64,000 bases of DNA from Zhongshania sp. (GCA_018066965.1 JAGPVP010000081.1:40451-104450), one strand, 5' to 3'; shown: positions 1-9,062, counted from the first letter of the stretch. Notes: generated by a model from the sequence alone, not told the origin. Numbers and translations: made by a program.

Positions 1-679
1 AAAAACCTTTTATGAAGAATCCCAACCCTTGGCAATGATTGGCACATTCGCGAAGCTCGCATTTCAACGCAAAGGGATGTTGGCACACCCCGCCTCGCAG
101 GTCGGGGTTTTCTTTAAAACTGATGCCAAGCAACAACGCGCCGATGCACAAATTCATTTTACGCCGGCAGCGGGTACCCAAGACGAAACAGGTCGGATGA
201 TAACAGTACCCGGCACCACGGCTACAGTGTGCTATTTGCGCCCCAAAAGCCGCGGCCATGTGCACATTCGCAGCAACAACCCCAACGACGCACCGGCACT
301 GCTGCACAATTATCTTGCCGAAGAAGAAGATCGTCTAAAAATGATTGCCGCGGTACGTAAGACCCGCGCCATATTTGAAGCACCAGTGTTTAATGAACAT
401 CGTCGCGAAGAGCTAATTCCTGGGCCAGAGATTCAAAGCGACGAGGACATTCTAGAATTTATTCGTAATACCGGCGAGTCGGTATACCACCCAGTCGGCA
501 GCTGCAAAATGGGAAATGACGAGATGGCCGTGGTCGATGACCGCTTAAAAGTACATGGTATTGAGGGTTTGCGGGTAGCCGACGCCTCCATTATGCCCAC
601 CCTTATTTCTGGCAATACCAATGCCACGGCGGTGCTAATTGGAGAGCGTTGTGCTGACTTTATTTTGGCTGGCGAATAG
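1..679 (+). CDS. GMC-family oxidoreductase (choline dehydrogenase-like), C-terminal part
   Basis: FAD-dependent alcohol/choline-type dehydrogenase. The reading frame is open from base 2, so the gene starts before the window and only about the last 225 codons are seen. The visible part is the GMC C-terminal domain: a substrate-domain strand region, then YHPVGSCKMG (the family's HPxGTxxMG motif with the catalytic His), then the signature VADASIMP followed by SGNTNAT and an AVLIGERCADFI helix that closes the FAD site. It ends 5 bp before the converging DUF2971 gene. Family assignment is firm; the substrate cannot be told from this fragment. Confidence 0.9.
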   Translation, partial: KTFYEESQPLAMIGTFAKLAFQRKGMLAHPASQVGVFFKTDAKQQRADAQIHFTPAAGTQDETGRMITVPGTTATVCYLRPKSRGHVHIRSNNPNDAPALLHNYLAEEEDRLKMIAAVRKTRAIFEAPVFNEHRREELIPGPEIQSDEDILEFIRNTGESVYHPVGSCKMGNDEMAVVDDRLKVHGIEGLRVADASIMPTLISGNTNATAVLIGERCADFILAGE

Positions 680-684
680 CCCTT

Positions 685-1551
685 TTAATTTTGACGATAA
701 GGTATTTGGCAATATTCAATGCCGTTAGGAGGACGAATACCGTGCTTGGCTAAACACATTTTCATCGAGTTCATCGACAAGCTGATATTGGGTGTTGGCC
801 CTAAATACACATGATCTAAATCAACAGCATCACTGTCATCCGCCACCAAAGAAAAACTCATATAGGGAACCAGCATACTGCGTCCCTCTCGAAAGTTGAC
901 GGCGGCGTGACGGTAATCGGACACCACGGGCGACACTAAACGCCACTCCTGCTCCTCTTCAAATGACGGGTGTTTAAGAATCGCAGCCAAGCGTAATAAA
1001 TCGCTTTCAAGATGTTCAAATAATTGATGGTACACAACACGATCTACGCCGTCGTCAAGACCATCAGCCAACACCTCTACCGCATCTAATACTTGCGCGA
1101 TTAATGCTTGCTGCTCTAGGCGATCATAAATGCAGCGACCCATCCTAAATTGCTGTTTGGCCGCGCAACTCGCAACCGTGTGAGCATTAAACCCCAAGCT
1201 AGCGCCCTTACCTACTGAGCTATAGCCGCGCCACTGGCTCAATAAATTTCCGTTTGACCGAAACGACGCGCCGAACAAGATATGGCCATTGGTAATACGA
1301 TGCCGAACCCAGTCTAAAAAGCAGGTCAACAAATGTGGGCGTGCATGACCTTCGTTAATTCGTCTAGCAACATCACTGGCAACTAAATCTGCGGTGTGGC
1401 GCAGCTCCGCAGAATCGTTCATATAACGAATATCGCTGGCCCACAAAGTGCGGCTGCCGATGATACCGAGCACGCCGCTCAAGGAGGTGTAGTGATACAA
1501 GGTTTCTTGTGGCGGTTCAGAAAATAAGGTTTCGGTGATAGCACTTATCAT
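685..1551 (-). CDS. DUF2971 domain protein
   Basis: Soluble 288-residue protein of unknown function. The N-terminal pattern LYHYTS (residues 18-23), then SRTLWASDIRYMND and later LLSQWRGYS are the hallmarks of DUF2971 proteins, which are scattered among bacteria. A GAGGAG ribosome site 6 bp upstream supports the ATG at 1551. No signal peptide or membrane helix is seen. It stands alone: the neighbour at 1641 is on the same strand but 89 bp upstream, and the GMC gene converges on it. Some DUF2971 genes lie near mobile or defence genes; nothing here shows that role. Confidence 0.8.
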   Translation of the reverse strand: MISAITETLFSEPPQETLYHYTSLSGVLGIIGSRTLWASDIRYMNDSAELRHTADLVASDVARRINEGHARPHLLTCFLDWVRHRITNGHILFGASFRSNGNLLSQWRGYSSVGKGASLGFNAHTVASCAAKQQFRMGRCIYDRLEQQALIAQVLDAVEVLADGLDDGVDRVVYHQLFEHLESDLLRLAAILKHPSFEEEQEWRLVSPVVSDYRHAAVNFREGRSMLVPYMSFSLVADDSDAVDLDHVYLGPTPNISLSMNSMKMCLAKHGIRPPNGIEYCQIPYRQN

Positions 1552-1640
1552 ATCAGCTCCTCGACTCCCGTCGTTTTACCACAACTGTGTGACGCCATTA
1601 TGGCGAGTAACGCGACCACTCAAACCGGCCAAACACGGCA

Positions 1641-2447
1641 TTATATCGACCCGTCGGCCCGCAAAAAGTCAGTCACTAAACCATTAAATATGGCCGGATA
1701 CTCGGCGTGCAGCCAGTGCCCCGCCTTGGGAATCGTTTCAAAATGCATATCGGGAAATTGACGCATCATGGGCACCCTATTCTCATCGCGAATATAGCCA
1801 GACACCTCGCCACGAATGAACATTGTTGGGCCATTAAACGGCTCTGACGATGGCGCATCGCGCAGATTGTCGTAAAGCTCCGCTATCACAGCTAAATTCA
1901 TTCGCCACGCCCAGCCGTCTTTGCCGTCGCGCATCAGATTTTTCAGTAGGAACTGTCGTATCGCGATTTCAGGCACATCTTTCACTAACAATTGATCAGC
2001 CTGCTCGCGGCTTTTAAGTGAGCGCAGCTCAAGCCCTAGTAACGCCGTGATAATGGCGTCGTGGCCACGGCCGTAGCGCACCGGTGCAATGTCAGCAACA
2101 ATTAAGCGCTTCACTCGTTCAGGCTGAGTTATTGCCACCTGCATAGCAACTTTTCCGCCTAATGAATGACCAAGTAAATGTGCGCTAGCTAGTTTTAACT
2201 CGTCCATAGCAGCTACAACGTCTAGCGCCATGACCGGAATATCCATTTGATCGCTATGCGCAGATTTTCCGTGGTTACGCAGATCCATACGCACCACCGT
2301 GAAATAAGGCTCCAAGCTGCGCGCAACCGCCATTAAATTACTCGCAGAGCCAAACAAACCATGTAATAAAACAACGCTAACAGGCCCACTACCGCTGACT
2401 TCTGTATGTAATCTCACCGCTCTGGGCATATGTTCGCTTCTCATCAT
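1641..2447 (-). CDS. Alpha/beta hydrolase, YbfF-like esterase
   Basis: Predicted cytoplasmic serine esterase of the YbfF group. It shows LLHGLFGSASNL (HG oxyanion region, near residue 28), the nucleophile elbow GHSLGGK, the DLRNHGKS strand-turn and a C-terminal catalytic His in AGHWLHAE. At 268 residues it is close to E. coli YbfF (about 254). The first ATG (2447) has no clear Shine-Dalgarno; a second in-frame ATG lies at 2429, so the start is uncertain by six codons. It is divergent from the lipoprotein gene at 2499, so about 50 bp must hold both promoters. Natural substrate unknown. Confidence 0.82.
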   Translation of the reverse strand: MMRSEHMPRAVRLHTEVSGSGPVSVVLLHGLFGSASNLMAVARSLEPYFTVVRMDLRNHGKSAHSDQMDIPVMALDVVAAMDELKLASAHLLGHSLGGKVAMQVAITQPERVKRLIVADIAPVRYGRGHDAIITALLGLELRSLKSREQADQLLVKDVPEIAIRQFLLKNLMRDGKDGWAWRMNLAVIAELYDNLRDAPSSEPFNGPTMFIRGEVSGYIRDENRVPMMRQFPDMHFETIPKAGHWLHAEYPAIFNGLVTDFLRADGSI

Positions 2448-2498
2448 CTGTAGCCATTGCTAGAATGCGCAGGCATTTTCAATAAAAAAGGGCTTATT

Positions 2499-3326
2499 GT
2501 GCGATTATCTCTACTCATCTTGACGCTAATCGGCGCGGTAGTAACTACCGGCTGCAGTTCAACAGATTACAATCCAACGGCCTATGACTATTTTATCAGT
2601 CGTGAGGACATACAACAAAAGCCAGTTAAGAAAGTCATTATTGCCACCGTTAATGTCAGCGGCGAACCGACTCGTTCAGTGCTACGCGATAGCGTAGACA
2701 AAGTCGATGGCATGGTTAAAGACTACCTAGAATCTAACGGTATCAGCGTTGCACCAAACCATTTATTCAATAATGCATGGCAACAAGCGTTATTAACCTT
2801 TGGCAACTTTTACGATCCTACCACCGGCAAGGTTGACCGTGTTGGTTGGCAAAAAGTAATGGCGGCAACCCTCGCAAGTTTACAATCTCAAAAAGACATT
2901 GATGCCGTGGTGTTTACCGACCTAATCGAGCACGACGTCCAACATAGTCCGGGAATGAAACACTACGCGCGCTGGTATGGCGTAACACGTGAACCTGCGA
3001 CTGAAGGCACCACATCTAGCGTGCCTACTGATTTTAACTGGACTCAGATTATTAAAGGCGCCTCACTGCTCGTCACCATTTATACACCCGAAGGTAAGCC
3101 GCTATTCTCTAGCCGCGGCGGCATTGATACCTTGCACGGTATTGATTCTCGCAAATCAGACAAAGGCTTTGTTAGACGCAAAAAAATTCTCAGCCGTGAG
3201 AACAATATTGAAGAAGGCATAGAGCTGGCATTTCACCCACTAATCAAAATGAAGCACTACCCAGGTAAAGAACAGACTCAAGCTAAAGCCAGCACTGATA
3301 TCGACGTCGACGCCACTAAGCCTTAG
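2499..3326 (+). CDS. Predicted lipoprotein, family not recognised
   Basis: A longer reading (TTG at 2457) is possible, but the GTG at 2499 gives a clean lipoprotein signal: MRLSLLILTLIGAVVTTGCS with lipobox VTTGC, and AAGGG lies just upstream. The mature part (about 255 residues) is soluble and mixed alpha/beta, with no repeat or catalytic motif I recognise. It contains DAVVFTDLIEHDV and a C-terminal Lys-rich region. The overall shape (short strands such as KVIIATVNVSGEP, SLLVTIYTPEGKPLFSSRGG) resembles periplasmic lipoproteins that assemble ligand-binding folds. It is convergent with the HupE gene, 8 bp apart. Confidence 0.65.
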   Translation: MRLSLLILTLIGAVVTTGCSSTDYNPTAYDYFISREDIQQKPVKKVIIATVNVSGEPTRSVLRDSVDKVDGMVKDYLESNGISVAPNHLFNNAWQQALLTFGNFYDPTTGKVDRVGWQKVMAATLASLQSQKDIDAVVFTDLIEHDVQHSPGMKHYARWYGVTREPATEGTTSSVPTDFNWTQIIKGASLLVTIYTPEGKPLFSSRGGIDTLHGIDSRKSDKGFVRRKKILSRENNIEEGIELAFHPLIKMKHYPGKEQTQAKASTDIDVDATKP

Positions 3327-3334
3327 CTCCAAAC

Positions 3335-4360
3335 TTAGTAAACGCCGCGAAATGTGGCCTCAAACAAAATGAGGCCACGATCAATCATCCAATATACGGC
3401 TACTGACCCCATCACATACATCGTTGCTACGCGGGCCAACGCAAAGGACTGAGCTTGCCACGCAGGCCATCCTGCCAACAACTGCCTAGTCGCGAACAGT
3501 AGCGATGCCACCACCGCAATAAAAAATATTTGCCCCAGCTCAATACCAATATTAAAACCCAGTAGCGCTGGCACCATATCCCCGCGAGGCAACATCAGCT
3601 CCTCTAATACTGACGCAAAACCTAGACCGTGTAATAAACCAAAAGCGCCAACTAGCACCACAAAGCTCTTGCTATGCCTATCTAAATCAACGGCGTCTCG
3701 ACGCCGGTCGGCATACAACGCCATCACTAATACACTCGCGGCAATAAGCCATTCAGCCAACGCCGGCCAACGCGGAATAGCGCCTATGCTCACCAGCAAT
3801 AAGGTAATACTGTGGCCGACGGTAAACGCGCTAATCCACACCAACAGGCGATAACGATTGCTAGCCACCAATAACAAACCTAACACAAACAAGAGATGAT
3901 CACTGCCAATGAGGATGTGTTTGATACCTAATCCCGTAAACTGCAATAACGGTGGGCCGCCGGTGCCACGCTCCGCGGGCGAGAAGCTAGCTTCATCTGA
4001 CCCCAGCAACATTTGTTGCTCACTATCATCATTGGCATACCAGCGCAGCAACGCTGCCGACCGCGATGCACTCAACCCACTTATAGAAAACGCTAAGGCC
4101 GGCACAGCTTCGGCACACAATATTGTATAGCGCTGCACCACCGCGCCCTCATTGATGGTTTGGTCTACCCGATCGAGAGTCCGGCAAGACGCCGGTAAAA
4201 CTACCGCCGGTGGACTCGCCGCCAACAGTGGGGTTTTCCACATAAGCCCAATCACGCCACTTGGCAGCTCTCTAAGTTCGAGTAAGGACGGCGCCAATTT
4301 ATGCGCATTTGCTGTACTACTCAGGCACATAAATAGCAGTACATAGCTAATTATTCGCAT
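3335..4360 (-). CDS. HupE/UreJ-like membrane protein
   Basis: Membrane protein of the HupE/UreJ_2 group. A signal sequence ends near ANA-HK (residue 20). A periplasmic beta-rich domain of about 120 residues follows, then six or so helices beginning at FTGLGIKHILIGSDHLLFVL. The histidines in GxxHILxGxDHxxF and GHSITL, LLHGLGF are the conserved, probably metal-linked positions of the family (nickel/cobalt permease-like fold). The start overlaps the end of the parvulin gene by 14 bp, so it is translated with it. It is the third member of a DUF3604-parvulin-HupE unit. Transport substrate unproven. Confidence 0.82.
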   Translation of the reverse strand: MRIISYVLLFMCLSSTANAHKLAPSLLELRELPSGVIGLMWKTPLLAASPPAVVLPASCRTLDRVDQTINEGAVVQRYTILCAEAVPALAFSISGLSASRSAALLRWYANDDSEQQMLLGSDEASFSPAERGTGGPPLLQFTGLGIKHILIGSDHLLFVLGLLLVASNRYRLLVWISAFTVGHSITLLLVSIGAIPRWPALAEWLIAASVLVMALYADRRRDAVDLDRHSKSFVVLVGAFGLLHGLGFASVLEELMLPRGDMVPALLGFNIGIELGQIFFIAVVASLLFATRQLLAGWPAWQAQSFALARVATMYVMGSVAVYWMIDRGLILFEATFRGVY

Positions 4361-5279
4361 GGCACTTCACCCGATAACGGTCACGTAACTGCTCAATATA
4401 TTGCTGCCAAGCCTGAGCCTGACGCGCTTGCCGCCAGCTATCTTCTAGCTCTGGCGCTAGCTCGACAAATGACCGCCGATAGGCTTTCTGCTGCTCGTTA
4501 ATTCGTACTAGATGGAAGCCATACGCCGATTGCAGCGGGCCAAACCATTTACCAATGGGTGCATCTGCACGACTCAATGCAAGACTAAAGTCCTCACCGA
4601 ATTTTGAGGTCATCGCAACCGGCCCGATATTTAAAAAATAACGTCCATCCAAAAACACATCACCGTCCTTGTCCGTTAGCGTAATGTTTTGCAATGCCTG
4701 ATTAGCACGCGCACGCGAATCGCCTTTACTGGAATCAAAAAATAGCTGCTCAAAACTAATACGCAGAGGAACAACACCGAGCTCTGTTTTATTGCTATAC
4801 ATAGCGCGCAATTCAGCTTGCGAAGCGTGTGTGTTCTTTTCCAGCAAAGTCTCACTGTGCAGTAAAACCTGAATTAATCGGCGTCGAATAACCTCATCAC
4901 CCACCGCAACATCCATGGCTAAAACCGCATCAATTTTATTTTTGACACTCCCCTCTACACCTAAAAATTCGGCGTCTCGTAGCAAGCGCTGTGTAATAAC
5001 GGCATCGGATTTGTGCAAGCCTTGTAGCATTGCCTCTTTTACCAATATGTGGTCATCCAAGGCCGCTGCGGCTAGTCTATTCAGCTCCCTAGGTGTTACC
5101 GCCCGCCCAGTACTCCGCGCCCAATCAGTAGCTAAAACATCTAACTGCGATTGACTTAGGCAATTTACGACACGCTGCTGATAACCCTCATAGCGAGTGT
5201 GAATACTAAAAACTACAGATCCAATAATAATAAAATGCAGTAGCCGGAAGGACGCTATTCGCTTCAATATTTTGGTCAA
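4347..5279 (-). CDS. Parvulin-type (PpiC) peptidyl-prolyl isomerase, membrane anchored
   Basis: Predicted periplasmic foldase. The open frame reaches back to 5336, deep inside the DUF3604 gene, but the TTG at 5279 overlaps that gene's stop as TTGA and gives TKILKRI followed by one helix (LLHFIIIGSVVFSI), a normal N-in anchor. A SurA/PpiD-like helical chaperone region follows. The parvulin domain covers the last 130 residues, with ISFEQLFF, GPVAMTSKFGEDF, GKWFGPLQSAYGFHLVRINE. Both ends overlap neighbours, so the three genes are translationally coupled. It may fold the two partner proteins; that is inference. Confidence 0.78.
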   Translation of the reverse strand: MTKILKRIASFRLLHFIIIGSVVFSIHTRYEGYQQRVVNCLSQSQLDVLATDWARSTGRAVTPRELNRLAAAALDDHILVKEAMLQGLHKSDAVITQRLLRDAEFLGVEGSVKNKIDAVLAMDVAVGDEVIRRRLIQVLLHSETLLEKNTHASQAELRAMYSNKTELGVVPLRISFEQLFFDSSKGDSRARANQALQNITLTDKDGDVFLDGRYFLNIGPVAMTSKFGEDFSLALSRADAPIGKWFGPLQSAYGFHLVRINEQQKAYRRSFVELAPELEDSWRQARQAQAWQQYIEQLRDRYRVKCHANN

Positions 5280-7288
5280 GGTAGCAATCCATTTTCCGCA
5301 TCGCTCACAGGTGAATACCAAATAGGCGACGACCACGCTCGCTCTTGAATAATTGGCCTATGCTCGGCGGCGCAGCACTGTTCATAACCTGGCTTGATCG
5401 TATCGGGCTTATCGCAATCAACCTTGGCCGCAACACAAATTTGCTGACTCCAGCGACAGCTCGGATTCTCCAATACTCGTGCGTAATAATAGGCATGTTC
5501 TGTCGGGTTAAACTGCGTGTCTTGCCAGCGACCGCATAATTGAGTGTGACCTGTTCCGGAGGTTTCACAGGTCTTCAAATTCACCCCCGTATCACTACTA
5601 GTATCACCAACAACATCCACGACCTTTTCATCGCGCTGACCATTTTTATCTACGCTGCCCTTAATTATTTGAATACGCTGCAAGGGCATGCCACTGTGCC
5701 CTTGTCGCCCAGCATCCATCTTTGCAAATACCGTGAACACCGGCGACAAGCTCTTCTCCGGCAGGTCTAAATCTCCGCCCATCGGCACGCCGTGTTCATA
5801 GCCCTGCGCAACATAATCGCTACGTTCACATATATCAGCCGGCAGCGACTCGTCGCCGCCAAAAAACCGCAACGTGATACGCGGGCCACTGGTGCCATAG
5901 GTTTCACGGCGCTGCATGGCGTCAAACAAGGACGTGCGATTATTTTCTTCGGCCCACACTGCCGCTAGGCCTCCGGGGTTAAATTCTAAATCATCGGGTA
6001 AACCTTCCGGCACCTCATCTCCGACCGGCACGCCAGCGCCACCATGGCCCAAAAAGCCTCGCTCACTCACCGCGCCAGGAGCGCCTATATGCGTGTCTGA
6101 ACTGGCAATAAATCCCAGCTTAAATGGATTGACGCCCAAGCGTTGTTCTTGCGCCATACCGTCACGCAACACATCGCGGATAAAGCCCGCATTTGGCCCC
6201 GCTGGTTTACTCATAAAAGGTAATATTTTCCCCACAAATTTGTCTGTAAAACTGCTGTAGGGCAATTGTTCAAAACCGCAGAGTTCGTCGGCACTATTCA
6301 GCGGATCATAAAAACATTCTGAACTTCCCTTGTGCTGCATCACTTCAACCAAGCGCTCTAAGCGCGCACGTTGTTTGGCATCTGCTGCGGTGATTGGAGC
6401 GCCGTCGTCGCGAGCTAAACTGAACATATAGCCATCGCTCAGATTTGAGTTATGGGGAATAACCAGCACTTCGCAGCCGGTGCCAGCATTTACACAATCG
6501 CGATCTAAACCATCCCACAATAATGGCGCGGATGGGGTTTCGATAAAGCTCAGCGGCAAGGCCGGCACCTGCTTATTTTTAAACAGGATATTGCGATGCA
6601 AATTCGCCAAATTCGCCGACGCTCCTGTCCATTCATAAGCGACAAAACTCGTAAATTCGCATGTTTCATTGCGGTCGTAGGCGTCTTCAGCGGCTTGTTG
6701 AATTTCCTGCCACGGACGTAAACTCGCCGCCCGACACAATTCTCCATCGTCACCACACAAACCTAAGCGCTTGGCACGGGAAGATTGGGTGTTAAAAAGG
6801 AAAAAAGCGACGCGGGGATGTTTTCGATAAACCTGACACTGCCAACTATCGTAGCCCTCAACATTGGGGGTTTGACATATTTCGACTTCACCAAATAATT
6901 CTGCGTGGTCGGTGACTACCGCAAAATCCAGCGGTCGATCTAAGCGCAAATGCCGTAACGGTTTGCCATCTGCCGTCCACGGCTGCACACCGATCTCGCC
7001 ACCACGGGCAAACCGATAGGCATCCGCTGGTGACGTGCGTGTGCCCTGAGTACTGGCATCTAAGGAGTATTTGGTATGGACGTGAGTGTCGCCAAAAAAT
7101 ACCTGACGCTGGGGATCATGATTTAAACAAGGCTCGCGAGATTCACGGTATACATATTTACTTCCAGCTACGTCGCTGTCTACAGCTGGCTCCGCATGGG
7201 CGCTAATCGCGACAAACGTCGCTAGAAAAGCCGCTAAATACCGTGAAAAGCCAGCAATCCTTGGGATGATAAACGCGGTCATTGTCAT
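5276..7288 (-). CDS. DUF3604 protein (PHP-like metal-dependent hydrolase fold), secreted
   Basis: Exported protein of 670 residues with signal sequence ending near AHA-EP (residue 33). Motifs fit DUF3604: FFGDTHVHTKYSLDA (HxH metal ligands, residue 65 on), DFAVVTDHAELFGE, VIPHNSNLSDG, GFIASSDTHIGAPG and a Gly-rich AERGFLGHGG-like segment. These repeat the His/Asp ligand order of PHP phosphoesterases, so a metal-dependent hydrolase is likely, but no substrate is established. Many cysteines near the C-terminus (CETSG, CRWSQQIC, QCCAAEH) suggest disulfides. First gene of the unit with parvulin and HupE; its promoter must lie in 7289-7417. Confidence 0.85.
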   Translation of the reverse strand: MTMTAFIIPRIAGFSRYLAAFLATFVAISAHAEPAVDSDVAGSKYVYRESREPCLNHDPQRQVFFGDTHVHTKYSLDASTQGTRTSPADAYRFARGGEIGVQPWTADGKPLRHLRLDRPLDFAVVTDHAELFGEVEICQTPNVEGYDSWQCQVYRKHPRVAFFLFNTQSSRAKRLGLCGDDGELCRAASLRPWQEIQQAAEDAYDRNETCEFTSFVAYEWTGASANLANLHRNILFKNKQVPALPLSFIETPSAPLLWDGLDRDCVNAGTGCEVLVIPHNSNLSDGYMFSLARDDGAPITAADAKQRARLERLVEVMQHKGSSECFYDPLNSADELCGFEQLPYSSFTDKFVGKILPFMSKPAGPNAGFIRDVLRDGMAQEQRLGVNPFKLGFIASSDTHIGAPGAVSERGFLGHGGAGVPVGDEVPEGLPDDLEFNPGGLAAVWAEENNRTSLFDAMQRRETYGTSGPRITLRFFGGDESLPADICERSDYVAQGYEHGVPMGGDLDLPEKSLSPVFTVFAKMDAGRQGHSGMPLQRIQIIKGSVDKNGQRDEKVVDVVGDTSSDTGVNLKTCETSGTGHTQLCGRWQDTQFNPTEHAYYYARVLENPSCRWSQQICVAAKVDCDKPDTIKPGYEQCCAAEHRPIIQERAWSSPIWYSPVSDAENGLLP

Positions 7289-7417
7289 AACCTATTAGTT
7301 TTTATAGTAACGCTATTATTATGTAAGAGCACCTTTTTTACAATCCCATCGCTATTCAGGAGGCGTTCAGCCACGGCATGTGATCATGACAGCGTATTCA
7401 ATCGAAGGAGCGTCACT

Positions 7418-7735
7418 ATGAAACTGACAAAAGCCTTAATTCTTATTGCTGGTCTAGGCCTTGCCGCGGGTAGTGCCTACGCCGATCATCGCGGTGGTAA
7501 TCACGTAGAGGCGCGTTATCAATATCATAACAACGGGTCTCACCACGGCCATAACAAGTATTACAAAAAGCATTACAAACACGGCTATGATAATCGCTAC
7601 AACAGCTACTATGATGGTCATCACAATGATCGTCATGAAAAGCATTATTATGTGCGCCACGTACATAGCCGCCACTGCGGCCACCATTACGAACCGGCAT
7701 TTAATACACGAGTAAATGTATTTCTAGGTTTGTAG
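7418..7735 (+). CDS. His/Tyr-rich secreted small protein
   Basis: 105 residues. A signal peptide ends AYA-DH at about residue 22, preceded by a GAAGGAG ribosome site. The mature chain of about 82 residues holds some 17 His and 12 Tyr, with HH, HxH and YY pairs throughout and one Cys (RHCGHH). Composition suggests binding of Cu, Zn, Ni or haem in the periplasm or outside the cell; no fold is recognised. Its mature N-terminus (ADHRGGNH) resembles that of the glycine-zipper protein at 8530 (ADHRGNSV). Shared terminator with the GST gene downstream. Function unknown. Confidence 0.75.
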   Translation: MKLTKALILIAGLGLAAGSAYADHRGGNHVEARYQYHNNGSHHGHNKYYKKHYKHGYDNRYNSYYDGHHNDRHEKHYYVRHVHSRHCGHHYEPAFNTRVNVFLGL

Positions 7736-7746
7736 GGTGCAAACAA

Positions 7747-7777
7747 AGAGGGCGAAATCTTTTGGATTTCGCCCTCT
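7747..7777. terminator. Bidirectional terminator between His-rich gene and GST gene
   Basis: A perfect 13-bp stem (AGAGGGCGAAATC with its complement) closes a 5-base loop. On the minus strand it is followed by TTTGTTT, so it best serves the GST gene; on the plus strand it sits 12 bp after the His-rich gene. Confidence 0.8.
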
Positions 7778-7796
7778 CTCACCACTCAGCAGCAAT

Positions 7797-8420
7797 TTAC
7801 TCGCCAAAGCCCGACTTCATAGCGTCAAACCATGACTGCAGTTCAACGCACTCATCAGGAATAGCGCGCCGTACCCAAGTACAAAAGCCAATCACTACAT
7901 ATAAATCGATATCAGCCTGCGACAGTGCATCGCCCACCAAATACTGTTTACCGGTCACTTCCGTATTCATTGCGTCTAAAAATGCCGTAATGCGAAGATT
8001 ACCGCGCTCAACCAATTCTGCAATTTGGGGCATTTTCAGCGGCCCAGGAAGCGGGCTATCTTTAAAAGCATCGCCCTTATTTCGAAGCACTTCAGCAACC
8101 GCTGTGAAGCCATCAAAAAATATTCTGTGGCAACACCCTATAATTTGCGCACGCTCTAGACTGGTTTTACCGAACACCGATTTACCTGAATAGGTCTCGT
8201 CCAGAAAGGCGCAAATGGCGATGGTATCCGACAGCGTGGTGCCGTCATCTAGCACCAAAGTCGGCAGGGTCAACCGCGGGTTTACCGCGCTAAAATCAGG
8301 AGAGAACTGCTCTTTCGCTGCCAAATCAACTTCTTGGGTTGCTAGATCGATGCCTTTATATTTCATCAACAAACCTACCCGACGAGGGTTAGGCGCTATG
8401 GCATAGGTATATAGTTTCAC
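7797..8420 (-). CDS. Glutathione S-transferase family protein
   Basis: Cytosolic GST fold of 207 residues. The frame is open to 8543, but the GTG at 8420 has GAGGA 7 bases upstream and gives KLYTYAIAPNPRRV, the usual thioredoxin-like strand of GSTs, so this start is preferred. LTLPTLVLDDGTTLSDTIAICAFLDE is the GSH gamma-Glu site (cis-Pro, then SDT in place of ES). The helical C-terminal domain has the QYLVGDALSQADIDLY N-capping motif. It lies opposite its neighbours and alone. Substrate unknown. Confidence 0.87.
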   Translation of the reverse strand: MKLYTYAIAPNPRRVGLLMKYKGIDLATQEVDLAAKEQFSPDFSAVNPRLTLPTLVLDDGTTLSDTIAICAFLDETYSGKSVFGKTSLERAQIIGCCHRIFFDGFTAVAEVLRNKGDAFKDSPLPGPLKMPQIAELVERGNLRITAFLDAMNTEVTGKQYLVGDALSQADIDLYVVIGFCTWVRRAIPDECVELQSWFDAMKSGFGE

Positions 8421-8529
8421 TAGTTTGTCCTCAAGCGCATTAAAATTATCACATAGCTCACATGGTTCAGCTTTAGTTAAGGCACCGACCACTAAGCTGA
8501 ATACTACCAATAGTGTTGGAGTATAAGCT

Positions 8530-9042
8530 ATGTTGAAGTACACCGTTATCCCGCTGGTTCTCGCCTGCTCCAGCGCGGTATTTGCAGATCATCGCGGTAA
8601 CAGCGTCAGTCACACTCAGTATGCGCGGGTCACCCACGTACAAGCCATTTACGAACGTGTTGCTTTTAGTGCACCAGTAGAACAATGCTGGCAGGAAACC
8701 GTGTCTCACGAGCGCAGTAGTTCTTCTGCCCCCATTTTTGGCGCCATCATTGGCGGCGCACTTGGTAATGAGTTAGGGCACCACAAAAGCAATAAACGTG
8801 TGGGCACTGTGGTGGGCGCAGTGCTGGGCGCAACCGTTGCGGCCGATATCTCGCGCAACCGCAGTGGAAGTCATTACGAAACCGTTGACCGCTGCGAAGT
8901 ACAGCAGCGACAAGAATGGCGAGATGAGATTGTTGGCTATGATGTAAGCTATCGCTATCAAGGCGAGATTTATCACACTCGCTTGCCCTATAATCCGGGC
9001 AGAGAAATAGAAATTGAGGTGAACGTCACTCCGCGTGGCTAA
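8530..9042 (+). CDS. Glycine-zipper 2TM envelope protein
   Basis: Envelope protein of 170 residues. Signal peptide ends VFA-DH. A soluble stretch follows, then the glycine zipper APIFGAIIGGALGNELG and GTVVGAVLGATVAADI (residues 77-115), the pattern of the Rickettsia 17-kDa antigen/SlyB-like family, with HHKSNKR between the two halves. A beta-rich tail (CEVQQRQEWRD, YDVSYRYQGEIYHTRLPY) follows. TTGGAG lies upstream of the ATG. It is 20 bp before the PepSY gene and is likely the first gene of the two-component operon. Such proteins are often envelope-stress responsive. Confidence 0.83.
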   Translation: MLKYTVIPLVLACSSAVFADHRGNSVSHTQYARVTHVQAIYERVAFSAPVEQCWQETVSHERSSSSAPIFGAIIGGALGNELGHHKSNKRVGTVVGAVLGATVAADISRNRSGSHYETVDRCEVQQRQEWRDEIVGYDVSYRYQGEIYHTRLPYNPGREIEIEVNVTPRG

Positions 9043-9062
9043 AGTAGATGTTTGGGAGTTTT

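Noticed and set aside
7443..7700. Open reading frames antisense to the His/Tyr-rich gene
   Set aside because: They come from the codon bias of His and Tyr codons (CAT, TAC) read in reverse; no ribosome site, no signal peptide and no homology seen.
8421..8543. 41-residue N-terminal extension of the GST
   Set aside because: The GTG at 8420 with GAGGA gives the normal GST start; the extension overlaps the promoter area of the opposite gene.
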